Assembly: GCF_001187725.1 (NCBI RefSeq)
Contig: NZ_LGIQ01000009.1
Coordinates: 1,120,547-1,184,546, forward strand
Length of the DNA stretch: 64,000 nucleotides
DNA from: Brevibacillus reuszeri
GTDB taxonomy: Bacteria > Bacillota > Bacilli > Brevibacillales > Brevibacillaceae
Direction: 5' to 3'
Both the position numbers and the translations under genes were made by a program. Positions 9,119 to 17,092 of the stretch are shown here, piece after piece. The stretch's first letter is position 1, and the number at the start of each line of letters is the position of its first letter. The notes beneath the pieces are model-generated. The model saw only the letters and a program-made list of their open reading frames with translations, was not told the DNA's origin and searched no databases.

Positions 9119-9148
9119 ACACCCTGCTGCCCTATAGCAACAGGGTGT
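9119..9148. other. Hairpin between asnS and dnaD
   Basis: Perfect 11-base complementary arms ACACCCTGCTG / CAACAGGGTGT (one mismatch-tolerant G-A position near the loop) without a T tract on either strand. It may stabilise the asnS message or attenuate dnaD expression; it is not a standard terminator. Confidence 0.4.
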
Positions 9149-9167
9149 GTCGGATTCAAAAAATCGA

Positions 9168-10457
9168 CTACGGATACAGACGGTTCAACATGCGTGGGAA
9201 CGGAATGGTTTCACGTACGTGATCCAATCCGCAAATCCAGGCAATCGTACGCTCCAGGCCCAAACCGAAGCCGGAATGCGGAACTGTACCGTATTTGCGA
9301 AGATCCAGATACCAGCGATAAGCATCTTCAGAGAGCTCATGCTCAGCAAAACGCTTTTCCAAAAGCTCTGGATCGTCAATCCGTTGGCTGCCGCCGATGA
9401 TTTCACCGTATCCTTCCGGTGCGATCATGTCGGCACACAGGACCACTTCCGGACGCTCAGGATGTGGCTTCATGTAAAATGCCTTGATCTCGGTCGGATA
9501 GTGCGTGATGAATACAGGCTTGTCATAGTGCTCGGCAATCATCGTCTCATCAGGTGCCCCGAAGTCATCGCCCCACTTGATCTCGCTACCTTTTTCCTGA
9601 AGCAGCTTGATCGCATCATCATAGGAAATGCGTGGGAACGTCCCTGTTACATTTTGCAGTTTCGTTGTATCGCGTTCTAATGTTTTCAGCTCGCGTGCAC
9701 AGTTTTTCAAAACGGACTGCACAACATGCGAAACAAATGCTTCCTGAATACGAAGATTTTCTTCATGATCGACAAAGGCCATCTCCGGCTCGATCATCCA
9801 GAATTCAATCAGGTGGCGACGCGTTTTGGATTTTTCAGCACGGAAGGTAGGTCCAAAAGAGTACACCCGTCCAAGTGCCATTGCAGCAGCTTCCATATAA
9901 AGCTGGCCGGATTGAGACAGATATGCGTCTTCATCAAAATATTTGGTGTGGAACAGATTCGTCGTGCCTTCCGCAGAGGTTGGCGTCAGAATTGGCGGGT
10001 CCACTTTGTAAAATCCGTTCTCTTGGAAAAACTCGTACATAGCACGAATGACTTCCGAACGAACCGCCATAACCGCGCGTTGGCGGGGAGAACGCAACCA
10101 GAGATGACGGTGGTCCATCAAGAAATCAACGCCATGCTCTTTAAGAGAAATCGGGTATTCCTGTGCGATCTGAATAATCTCTACACCGGTTACCGTGAGT
10201 TCAAATCCGCTTGGTGCGCGATCATCGGCACGTACTACACCTGTTATGTATAAAGAACTTTCTTGTGTCAATTGGGATGCCTTCTCCCAAACGTCTTCGG
10301 CTACTTCTGCCTTGACTACTACCCCTTGGATGAAGCCGGAGCCATCGCGAAGCTGCAAAAATTGAATCTTTCCGCTGCTGCGCTTGTTATATAACCAGCA
10401 ACCCATTCGTACTTCTTGTCCAACATGCTGCCCAACCTGGGCAATCGTCGTCAACAT
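9168..10457 (-). CDS. asnS: Asparaginyl-tRNA synthetase
   Basis: Class II synthetase charging tRNA-Asn. It is 429 aa from the ATG at 10457, which has GGAGGG 8 nt upstream; the frame continues 10 codons further without a better start. Seen: the N-terminal OB-fold anticodon domain (GQEVRMGCWLYNKRSSGK), class II motif 2 (FRAEKSKTRRHLIEFWMIE) and motif 3 (GFGLGLERTIAWICGL) at the C terminus. No T-box leader is visible upstream. In B. subtilis aspB follows upstream; here it is replaced by the decapeptide-repeat gene. Confidence 0.96.
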   Translation of the reverse strand: MLTTIAQVGQHVGQEVRMGCWLYNKRSSGKIQFLQLRDGSGFIQGVVVKAEVAEDVWEKASQLTQESSLYITGVVRADDRAPSGFELTVTGVEIIQIAQEYPISLKEHGVDFLMDHRHLWLRSPRQRAVMAVRSEVIRAMYEFFQENGFYKVDPPILTPTSAEGTTNLFHTKYFDEDAYLSQSGQLYMEAAAMALGRVYSFGPTFRAEKSKTRRHLIEFWMIEPEMAFVDHEENLRIQEAFVSHVVQSVLKNCARELKTLERDTTKLQNVTGTFPRISYDDAIKLLQEKGSEIKWGDDFGAPDETMIAEHYDKPVFITHYPTEIKAFYMKPHPERPEVVLCADMIAPEGYGEIIGGSQRIDDPELLEKRFAEHELSEDAYRWYLDLRKYGTVPHSGFGLGLERTIAWICGLDHVRETIPFPRMLNRLYP

Positions 10458-10587
10458 CGGATATTCCCTCCATTTACCTTGCCACACAAATACAGACTAA
10501 GTATACAGAGCAATTATACTATTGGGATGTCGCAAATTCAATGAAAGTCTCGTCATATATAGTTGACCATAATTGAGTTATGTTACC

Positions 10588-10632
10588 AAAAAATAAAAAA
10601 GGGAGACCTTCGCTCAGGTGGAAAAGCCCCCT
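10588..10632 (-). terminator. Probable terminator after the decapeptide-repeat gene
   Basis: Minus-strand GGGGG pairs with CTCCC around an inner ACCT/AGGT stem and is followed by TTTTTTATTTTTT. The stem includes a G-U pair and an internal loop, so strength is moderate. Confidence 0.6.
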
Positions 10633-10683
10633 CTCTCATAGCACGCCTATTGACTCGTCTTTGTCTTCCTTACCTTCAAATAT

Positions 10684-13152
10684 TTAGGATTGGTTGTCTT
10701 CCTCGGAATCGGATTCCTCTGCATCCTGGACATGGATTTCCAGCTCAAGCTCCAACTCTTCCTGATCTTCCTGATCTTCCTGATCATGATCGTCTTGATC
10801 GTCTTGATCTTGATCGTCTTGATCTTGATCGTCTTGATCTTGATCGTCTTCCCACGCCTCAGTAATCACGTGGTCCAAAAGATCCTCTTCTACTACTGTT
10901 CCTTTTTCGCCAATCGCAATCCATTGAAGCACACCTGAGCTTTCCTGCCCGCTGTCTGAGCGCGATACAGTAATGACGGCAGAAGTACGCTTTGTGTATT
11001 TTAACGAAGCGAAGTAGCCCGCTTGATTGGTCATCGCGACGATGCAGTAGTGCGTGTCCGCATACGGCAGTGGCAATCTGACGATAACATCGACTGTCTG
11101 TGCATGGGCAGGGACACGAAACGGAATAAATCCGAATTGCTGAAGAGTTACCCCCAAATGGCTCATGGTTTCTACCGGCTGGAAAGAGAGCTTTTGTGGT
11201 GTAACAGAGTTGTCGGCGAGATGATTTTGTGTGATCGCGCCCGGTGCAATCTTGGCCCCCGTCACGGCTCCATTCGTTATTTTTTCTTCTGTAATGGCCC
11301 GCGGTGCAACATGCTGTGCTTCTACACTATTTTCCGTCACATGCTCGGCCGTGATCGAGCCTTTTCGCAGATGAATCCCTGAAAGTGCTCCTTTTACGAC
11401 ATGCTCACCCGTTACCGATTGCGTATCCAACTTGGAAGCATCAATGCTATGCTCAGCAATTTTATCACGGGTGACGCTTCCCTCCTGCAATTTCTCCTTG
11501 GAAATGGATTTTGGCTGAATGTGTTCGTTTTGTACGGCGAGACTGGCAAGATGCGCCGATGTTACGGCTTTGTCAGCAATTTTATCACTGGTGATGGATG
11601 CTTTACCTAAATGTCGTGTTTTCACTGCTTCTGTTGCCATTTTTGGTGCTGTAATAGCCGAATCCGCCAGCTTGTTCGTCGTCACACTCAGTTCTGTAAT
11701 TTTGTCCGTCGATACCGACTCTGGCGCCAGCTTAGAGGTTGTCACGACATGATCTTGCAGGTGCAGAGTTTGAATGGCATATTCCGAGATATGATTGCTG
11801 CTGATGAGTCTCTCGGTCAAATGCTGGTCCTCAATGGATCGCTTTGCAATTTTTTCAGCCCGAACCGCACCATTTACAAGATGCTTTGTCCCGACACTCT
11901 CTTCTACGATCTGTTGTTCGCCTACACTGCGATTCCCCAGCTTCTCAATCGTAATACTGTGATCCGCCAATTTGTCCGTCGTGACTTGTTGATTTCCGAT
12001 TTTCTTTGTCGTCACAGAACCATCCTGAAAATGGCTCGTCAGGATGCTTGACGCTTGAAGGTGAACGCTGCCGATCGACTCCTTTGCTACCTTTTCTCCC
12101 GTTACGCTAGAATGATCCAAGTGTTCTGTCAAAATAGCATAGGGACTGATCTTCTCACTGGTGACAGCCTCGGCATGGAGATGCTGACTGTAAATGGTTT
12201 GGAAAGCAATATGCTGGTCTGTCACGCTACCGGGACTTAGGTTGTTGCTGTCGATGATTTGCTCTGTCAAATGATGATGTGAGATCGCTCCTTCCCGAAT
12301 ATGACGAGACTCGATCGCATCTTCATCGATCTTTGGTGCTGTTACGGCTCCATCACGAAGTTTGTCGTTGGTAACCGCTCCATCTTCTAGCTTGACGGCG
12401 TTGATCGAATAGTTGGCGAGATTACGCGTCTGGATGCTTCCCATTTTTATTTTGTCAGACGTGATCGACTGATCCTGAATCAACTCAGTGGTAATCGCCT
12501 GTTCCTGAATATGCTTGCTCTGGATCGCTCCCTCGGCAAACTTCATCGAATCGATTGTTTTATCCGCCAGCTTTTCTGATGTAATGCTGTTATTGACTAA
12601 TTTTTGTCCGGCTACGGAATGATCCTGCACCATCTCGCCGGTGATCACATTTCTCCCCAAATGTTCACCGTGAATAGAATGGGGAGCAATTTTACTTGAG
12701 GTAACACTTCGGTCAGCGAGCTTGCTGCTATCTACAGCGTAATCCTTTAATAGAACGCTATCAATCGTGCCCGGTTTTATCTTGGACGAATCAATGGCTC
12801 TATTTGCGATTTTTTCTGTCGTCACCGATTGATCCGTCAAGTCATCTGTATAGACAAACGATTGGACACGATCATCGTTGCGCTCTTTGATTACTTTGGA
12901 GTACGTCGTCTGATTGGAGGAAATGCTTTGCTTTGGCACGTTTTGTATAGGTGGTGTGTAATGCTGCGTGCTCTTCCCTGCATATGAGCTGGATTGCTGT
13001 GTATTCACCGAATCCGTTCCAAGCAGCTCCGTTTCCAAGTCCTGCATCCATTTTACTTCGGGGGGAGTTTGCATCAACGGAATTTCTACTTGGGTTTGCC
13101 TGATGGTTTTCCCAAGGTTTTTGTTTAGTTTACGCCGGTTCACATTCGCCAT
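10684..13152 (-). CDS. Large decapeptide-repeat protein with WIAG-like C-terminal domain and acidic tail
   Basis: 822 aa in four parts. Residues 1-108 are a basic and then polar N terminus. Residues 109-658 are exactly 55 consecutive 10-residue repeats with no insertion or deletion, consensus [SA]-[VI]-T-[ST]-x-[KH]-[IL]-A-x-x (for example SVTTEKIANR, AVTSEKISPY). Residues 659-748 are a compact beta-rich domain ending in WIAIG, recalling the WIAG-tail domain of Brevibacillus/Paenibacillus proteins. Residues 755-822 are a strongly acidic Asp/Gln/Glu tail. The regular repeat predicts a beta-solenoid or fibre, as in tail fibres and adhesins. There is no signal peptide, so a spore-surface or mother-cell location is more likely than classical secretion. 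Start ATG with AAGGAG 5 nt upstream. Function is unknown. Confidence 0.85.
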   Translation of the reverse strand: MANVNRRKLNKNLGKTIRQTQVEIPLMQTPPEVKWMQDLETELLGTDSVNTQQSSSYAGKSTQHYTPPIQNVPKQSISSNQTTYSKVIKERNDDRVQSFVYTDDLTDQSVTTEKIANRAIDSSKIKPGTIDSVLLKDYAVDSSKLADRSVTSSKIAPHSIHGEHLGRNVITGEMVQDHSVAGQKLVNNSITSEKLADKTIDSMKFAEGAIQSKHIQEQAITTELIQDQSITSDKIKMGSIQTRNLANYSINAVKLEDGAVTNDKLRDGAVTAPKIDEDAIESRHIREGAISHHHLTEQIIDSNNLSPGSVTDQHIAFQTIYSQHLHAEAVTSEKISPYAILTEHLDHSSVTGEKVAKESIGSVHLQASSILTSHFQDGSVTTKKIGNQQVTTDKLADHSITIEKLGNRSVGEQQIVEESVGTKHLVNGAVRAEKIAKRSIEDQHLTERLISSNHISEYAIQTLHLQDHVVTTSKLAPESVSTDKITELSVTTNKLADSAITAPKMATEAVKTRHLGKASITSDKIADKAVTSAHLASLAVQNEHIQPKSISKEKLQEGSVTRDKIAEHSIDASKLDTQSVTGEHVVKGALSGIHLRKGSITAEHVTENSVEAQHVAPRAITEEKITNGAVTGAKIAPGAITQNHLADNSVTPQKLSFQPVETMSHLGVTLQQFGFIPFRVPAHAQTVDVIVRLPLPYADTHYCIVAMTNQAGYFASLKYTKRTSAVITVSRSDSGQESSGVLQWIAIGEKGTVVEEDLLDHVITEAWEDDQDQDDQDQDDQDQDDQDDHDQEDQEDQEELELELEIHVQDAEESDSEEDNQS
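10758..10850 (-). repeat. 15-bp tandem repeat coding for the acidic tail
   Basis: The stretch is built of GATC-containing units; its right part (about 10796-10850) repeats gatcttgatcgtctt with a 15-bp period, encoding Asp-Gln-Asp-Gln-Asp. Copy number could vary by slippage without changing the reading frame, because the unit is a multiple of three. Confidence 0.8.
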
Positions 13153-13254
13153 AGAGTCTCCTTGCCTCCTGATGTCTTTCCCTAATCATTTTGTAGGATA
13201 TTCATTTGAATAGGCGTTTGGCACCGCCCTAGGAAAAATGTTTAGCGGACAACA

Positions 13255-13296
13255 TAAAAAAACTGCATGCCGGCACATACGTACCAGCTTGCAGTG
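13255..13296 (-). terminator. Terminator after the short ftsH paralog
   Basis: Minus-strand arms ACTGCAAGCTGGTAC and GTGCCGGCATGCAGT pair with one bulge and are followed by seven Ts. Confidence 0.85.
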
Positions 13297-13314
13297 TGTA
13301 TAAAATGATCGAGA

Positions 13315-14829
13315 TCAAACAGCTACTTCTTCTTTTTTGACTTGTTTTAACAAAGAACGGAATTCGTCACCTTGAAGCACTTCCGCATTCATTAATGTGC
13401 CCAGCCCAGTCTGGAAGACATCGTCAAATTGCTTCAAAAGGGTACGAGTCTGATCCAGCATATTATCCAAAAGGCGTTCTACCTCGTCATGAATTCGCGT
13501 CTTATCCACGTATTGTAGATGGACAATGCCGAGACGCGACATCCCGCTTTGGACAATCTCCTGTGCCATTCCCAAAGCTTGCTCAAAATCGTTTTTAGAG
13601 CCTGTACTGCGACCACCGTAGTAAATCTCTTCAGCTACTGCTCCGCCAAGGCACACCATAATCTGTTTTTCCAACGCTTCCTTGGTGTATAAATAGCGGT
13701 CCTCCATCGGATTCTGGCGAACGTAGCCAAGAGCCTTTCCGCGAGGGCTGAGCGTTACTTGAGAGACCGAGCCAGGGCGCACCATTTCGCTTGCAATGGC
13801 ATGACCAAGCTCATGCAGAGCTACCCGTTTCTTCTCTTCTTCCGATGCTTCACGGTCTACCTTTTCCCCAAGCATGACTTTGTCTACAGCGTACGCAAAA
13901 TGTCTGGCTTCGATCTTTTCACCAGCATCCCGCATCGCATAAATGGCTGCTTCGTTAGCGACACTCTCCAGCTGGGCGCCAGAGAATCCGAATGTTTCTT
14001 GTGCCACTTTTTCCAACGTAACATCAGAGCCGAGGGGTTTATTCGCTGTATGAATCGTCAAAATCTGCTCACGGGCCGGCTTGTCAGGCAAATCGACGAT
14101 AATATGTCTGTCAAAACGACCTGGACGAAGCAGAGCTGCATCCAGCATATCTTTTCGGTTGGTAGCAGCCATAACGAGGACTCGCGGCTTGTCACTTGTT
14201 GCCACTCCATCCATTTCTGTCAACAACTGATTGAGTGTCTGATCGTACTCGCGCTGCTGTTGACCGTCGCGTTTGCCGCCAATCACATCGATCTCATCGA
14301 TGAAAATAATCGCGCTGTCCTGGTTGTTTTTTTCTGCCATCGTTTTCGCTTCTTTAAACAGCTCGCGGACACGCTGTGCACCAACCCCAACGTACATTTC
14401 CACAAACTGCGAACCCGACGCTGCAACAAACGCTGAGTTCGTATAATTGGCAGCAGCCTTTGCCATCAACGTCTTCCCTGTACCGGGAGGACCTGTCAAC
14501 AGGACACCTTTGATTGGGCGAATGCCGTATTGCGCGATTTTATCTTTATAGACGAGGAAATCAAGCGCTTCCTTTAACTCCTTTTTCGCACGCTCTTGAC
14601 CTCCGATGTCAGCGAACTGCACATTGGATTTTGGGATTTCGTGTTTGTTTTGCTTTCGCTTCCCACCGAGAGCGACGTTGCCGCCTCGACCACTCTGCTG
14701 ACGAATCACCATGAAGTAAATCGCACCAAGCACGAGTGCAAAGAGCAGAAAAGGAGTGATATTCACCCCTAGAAACATCAAGAAAATCAAGACTGCGGGA
14801 ACGACACCGATCAACAATTCTTTAGACAC
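13315..14829 (-). CDS. Short FtsH-family ATP-dependent zinc metalloprotease (paralog)
   Basis: Membrane-anchored AAA+ protease of 504 aa, versus about 640 for canonical FtsH. Two hydrophobic segments (about residues 5-21 and 25-43) are joined by only a few residues, so the usual external FtsH domain between them is missing. Seen: Walker A GPPGTGKT 113-120, Walker B IIFIDEID near 174-181, SRH DAALLRPGRFDRH 229-241, zinc site HELGH 339-343, and a later Asp in SKNDFEQAL as third ligand. All catalytic residues are present. GTG start with GAGGTGA 6 nt upstream. It overlaps by 8 nt the gene for a small membrane protein, which may supply the missing external part. Confidence 0.88.
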   Translation of the reverse strand: MSKELLIGVVPAVLIFLMFLGVNITPFLLFALVLGAIYFMVIRQQSGRGGNVALGGKRKQNKHEIPKSNVQFADIGGQERAKKELKEALDFLVYKDKIAQYGIRPIKGVLLTGPPGTGKTLMAKAAANYTNSAFVAASGSQFVEMYVGVGAQRVRELFKEAKTMAEKNNQDSAIIFIDEIDVIGGKRDGQQQREYDQTLNQLLTEMDGVATSDKPRVLVMAATNRKDMLDAALLRPGRFDRHIIVDLPDKPAREQILTIHTANKPLGSDVTLEKVAQETFGFSGAQLESVANEAAIYAMRDAGEKIEARHFAYAVDKVMLGEKVDREASEEEKKRVALHELGHAIASEMVRPGSVSQVTLSPRGKALGYVRQNPMEDRYLYTKEALEKQIMVCLGGAVAEEIYYGGRSTGSKNDFEQALGMAQEIVQSGMSRLGIVHLQYVDKTRIHDEVERLLDNMLDQTRTLLKQFDDVFQTGLGTLMNAEVLQGDEFRSLLKQVKKEEVAV

Positions 14830-15349
14830 GAGCCGTCACCTCTTTTTCCATGGAACGGGGTACAATTGTATAAAAATCCTCCGTTCCTTTTTTCATATAA
14901 ACGTAGATATTGGCATCATCCATCAGCACAGTCGCTTCATCCAGCTTGTTGGCAGCCTTCCATTCCGATACCATTTGCGGGATGCGACTGTATTGGTGCA
15001 AATCAATGGCTTCAGTAAACAAGAACTGTCCGTTTTTCCAAATATCGTTCATCGCTTGTGATTGATTCACGACGCGAATCACTACTTCTTTATTGCCGGC
15101 AAGCTTGGACGTCTTGGCGGCCAACTCGCGATACTCTTGCGGAAACGTTTCTGGCTTTGTAACCTTCAAATCTATCTCAATCTTGTCTTTTCCTATATTC
15201 AATTGACCCAGCGTAGCGGAATGGATCTGACCGATCTCTGTACGGATTGGTTCTTCAATCTCCATCTTTTGGTACAAGAACCATCCACCGAACAGGAGTA
15301 CCAGTGTCGCCAGCAAGGACAAGCCTATCGCACTTTTTTTCAACTGCAC
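14822..15349 (-). CDS. Small bitopic membrane protein coupled to the short FtsH
   Basis: Unrecognised, 175 aa. One N-terminal hydrophobic segment (about residues 7-26, SLLATLVLLFGGWFLY) followed by an external alpha/beta domain of about 145 residues with no cysteines or catalytic motif I can name. GTG start with GGGGGAG 5 nt upstream. Its end overlaps the start of the FtsH paralog by 8 nt, implying translational coupling and probably a physical complex. It could be an adaptor or substrate receptor for the protease; this is inferred from context only. Confidence 0.72.
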   Translation of the reverse strand: MQLKKSAIGLSLLATLVLLFGGWFLYQKMEIEEPIRTEIGQIHSATLGQLNIGKDKIEIDLKVTKPETFPQEYRELAAKTSKLAGNKEVVIRVVNQSQAMNDIWKNGQFLFTEAIDLHQYSRIPQMVSEWKAANKLDEATVLMDDANIYVYMKKGTEDFYTIVPRSMEKEVTARV

Positions 15350-15455
15350 AGCTACTCCCCCTATATCATGTTTTTGCGGTCGTGTTTCTCTCTTTCAACG
15401 AGACTAGTATATCATATGAGTATATCAATTTCGTATACAGTTATTGGGTCAAATG

Positions 15456-15491
15456 CCAAACAGACCTTTTCCCATCATAGGAAAAGGTCTG
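15456..15491 (-). terminator. Hairpin terminator after ypmB
   Basis: Perfect 12-bp stem CAGACCTTTTCC / GGAAAAGGTCTG with a seven-base loop; the following T tract is short (TTT). It lies just downstream of the ypmB stop. Confidence 0.55.
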
Positions 15492-15504
15492 TTCATGTTC
15501 GTGC

Positions 15505-15987
15505 TTATGAAGTTGGAGATAATGCGTACGAAGCAAGCAAAGCGCCACTAAACAGATCATAATGCAGGTAATGAAACCGTCCATTTTGATCCTTGAGAGT
15601 TACCTCCCAAAAGCGTTTTTCATTGTCTAATCCCGGAACGATATGCCTAATTTCCGCATTTGGAAAGTTTTTTAGTACGGCTTCTTCCACATTTTTTCGA
15701 GGAACCGCACGTTCCATCGTATCAAAAGCTGCCGTCTTATCTGTCAGCCACGCGACAACCTGGGTGCCCGCTTGGTTCTTCCCTAGAACAACAGCATAGC
15801 TTTCCTTGCCTCGGTACTCATCAATGGATTCTATCTCAGTGATCGTCGTTCGATCCTTTACCCATTGCTGTACAACCCCATTAAAGGCTTGTCTCTCCTC
15901 TGCAACAGAGGATGTCAAATGATACGCAAATCCCGCTCCTGTGAGCAGAATAACAGCGATGATTCCCACAACAATTCTTACAAACAC
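15505..15987 (-). CDS. ypmB: YpmB-like protein (DUF5590, PepSY-type domain)
   Basis: 160 aa with one N-terminal membrane segment (about residues 4-22) and an external domain with PepSY-like beta-alpha repeats (EYRGKESYAVVLGKNQ, EKRFWEVTLKDQNGRFHYLHYD). In B. subtilis ypmB lies between aspB and dinG; here it keeps the neighbourhood but is separated from dinG by other genes. Molecular role unknown; PepSY-type domains are often associated with protease inhibition or cell-wall metabolism. Confidence 0.7.
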   Translation of the reverse strand: MFVRIVVGIIAVILLTGAGFAYHLTSSVAEERQAFNGVVQQWVKDRTTITEIESIDEYRGKESYAVVLGKNQAGTQVVAWLTDKTAAFDTMERAVPRKNVEEAVLKNFPNAEIRHIVPGLDNEKRFWEVTLKDQNGRFHYLHYDLFSGALLASYALSPTS

Positions 15988-16016
15988 TGGATTTTTACTC
16001 CTTTATTCGCCCGACC

Positions 16017-16712
16017 TCATAACCGGAAACGGAGCTGTTCTTGCTTGACCCCCGTTGCCGTCTGCATGCGCAGTTCAAGCTCTAGCTGTCGAATTTGCTG
16101 GGACTCGGCATCATACCAGATCTGATAATCAACGCCAATTCCTTTTGCCAAATCAGGCGGCAAATCATCCATGCGAAAAGATGGTCCAAGCCACATCGCC
16201 AAAAGTGAGGTTACCTCTTGAGCAGGCACTGACAGTCGATATCCATACAGCCCTTGCCCCCCATGGTCTTGAATGCTTTTTGTCTTAACCGATTGCAATA
16301 CCCCTTTGATCAAGGTCGCGTGCTCATATGGTGTGAAGAGAGCATACGGGAGTGATGCATCATTCTGAATCTCTCCATCAATTTGAATAGCGATTCGCTC
16401 TTCTGCATCTCGTGACATCTCAAGTTTGTGGCCGCCTACTTCCCCATTCAAGGAAAAACGCTCATGCTGATACCGCCCATACAGTACGCTGTCCCGCATA
16501 TAAACAATGAACGAACGCTCCTCATCTTCCGTCAATTGATCCAATAGCCGTGAAAGCGCCACAGGATTTTGTTCGCCGGCTATTGCCTGATCTGAGGATG
16601 CTGTTTCATCTGATCCCATTTTGTTTTTCAATGTGCCTAGTGCAGTCCCTATGAGGAATAGCCCGAGAAAGATCGGGATGAGCCACCACATTTGCTTGGA
16701 CCGTATATACAC
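16017..16712 (-). CDS. Hypothetical membrane-anchored protein
   Basis: Not recognised. About 231 aa from the GTG at 16712, which has GGGGGA 7 nt upstream; an in-frame ATG at 16733 has no ribosome-binding site. One N-terminal membrane segment (WWLIPIFLGLFLIGTALGTL) is followed by an external domain rich in beta-prone stretches, including a segment WYDAESQQIRQLELELRM near the end that resembles those of outer-surface lipoprotein-fold proteins. It precedes ypmB by 29 nt and is probably co-transcribed with it. Confidence 0.65.
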   Translation of the reverse strand: MYIRSKQMWWLIPIFLGLFLIGTALGTLKNKMGSDETASSDQAIAGEQNPVALSRLLDQLTEDEERSFIVYMRDSVLYGRYQHERFSLNGEVGGHKLEMSRDAEERIAIQIDGEIQNDASLPYALFTPYEHATLIKGVLQSVKTKSIQDHGGQGLYGYRLSVPAQEVTSLLAMWLGPSFRMDDLPPDLAKGIGVDYQIWYDAESQQIRQLELELRMQTATGVKQEQLRFRL

Positions 16713-16847
16713 ATACTGTTCCCCCTGTCCCATTTTTGTCTATAGCCTATGCTATACGGGAAGGTTTTAGAACGACACGGAAAACTTGCTAATCATAGCA
16801 TGGTGATGGTCGGTCATACTACCTATACACCCCGAGGAGGTGAGCGC

Positions 16848-17009
16848 GTGAAATGGTCGCAACAAACCACCTCTCCTGACATACTAGGGTTTCTGTTACA
16901 GGAATACCGCGTCTCCTGGGCTGGTTTGTCCTCACCACTGCGTCGATTGTCGCACACACCCACACTACATTTTCGCCATCATTCCCTGACAGAAATATGG
17001 CGAAAATGA
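16848..17009 (+). CDS. Probable small protein, 53 residues, plus strand
   Basis: A short frame facing opposite to all neighbours. It starts at GTG 16848 with a near-perfect AGGAGG seven bases upstream (GAGGAGGTGAG at 16834-16844) and ends at a TGA at 17007-17009. A plus-strand Rho-independent terminator follows 54 bases later. The product MKWSQQTTSPDILGFLLQEY... is basic (Arg/His-rich second half), soluble and without cysteine; I recognise no family. The combination of ribosome site, frame and terminator is better than expected by chance in a 380-bp gap, but a clear promoter was not found. Confidence 0.5.
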   Translation: MKWSQQTTSPDILGFLLQEYRVSWAGLSSPLRRLSHTPTLHFRHHSLTEIWRK

Positions 17010-17062
17010 GCGAACAACCCGAATAATACCCAATTTCCCCTACCTACACCTTATTTCGTTTA

Positions 17063-17092
17063 CTCCTGTCCACACCTGACAGGAGCCTTTTT
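17063..17092 (+). terminator. Plus-strand terminator after the small gene
   Basis: CTCCTGTC / GACAGGAG stem (8 bp) with a seven-base loop followed by CCTTTTT on the plus strand. On the minus strand no T tract follows, so it serves the plus-strand small gene, not mtaD, whose last codon it overlaps. Confidence 0.75.

Noticed and set aside
10458..10587. T-box leader for asnS
   Set aside because: No conserved T-box sequence or specifier stem is visible in the short upstream gap.
10750..13000. Regular repeats considered as a CRISPR array
   Set aside because: They are coding decapeptide repeats with variable DNA sequence and no spacer structure.
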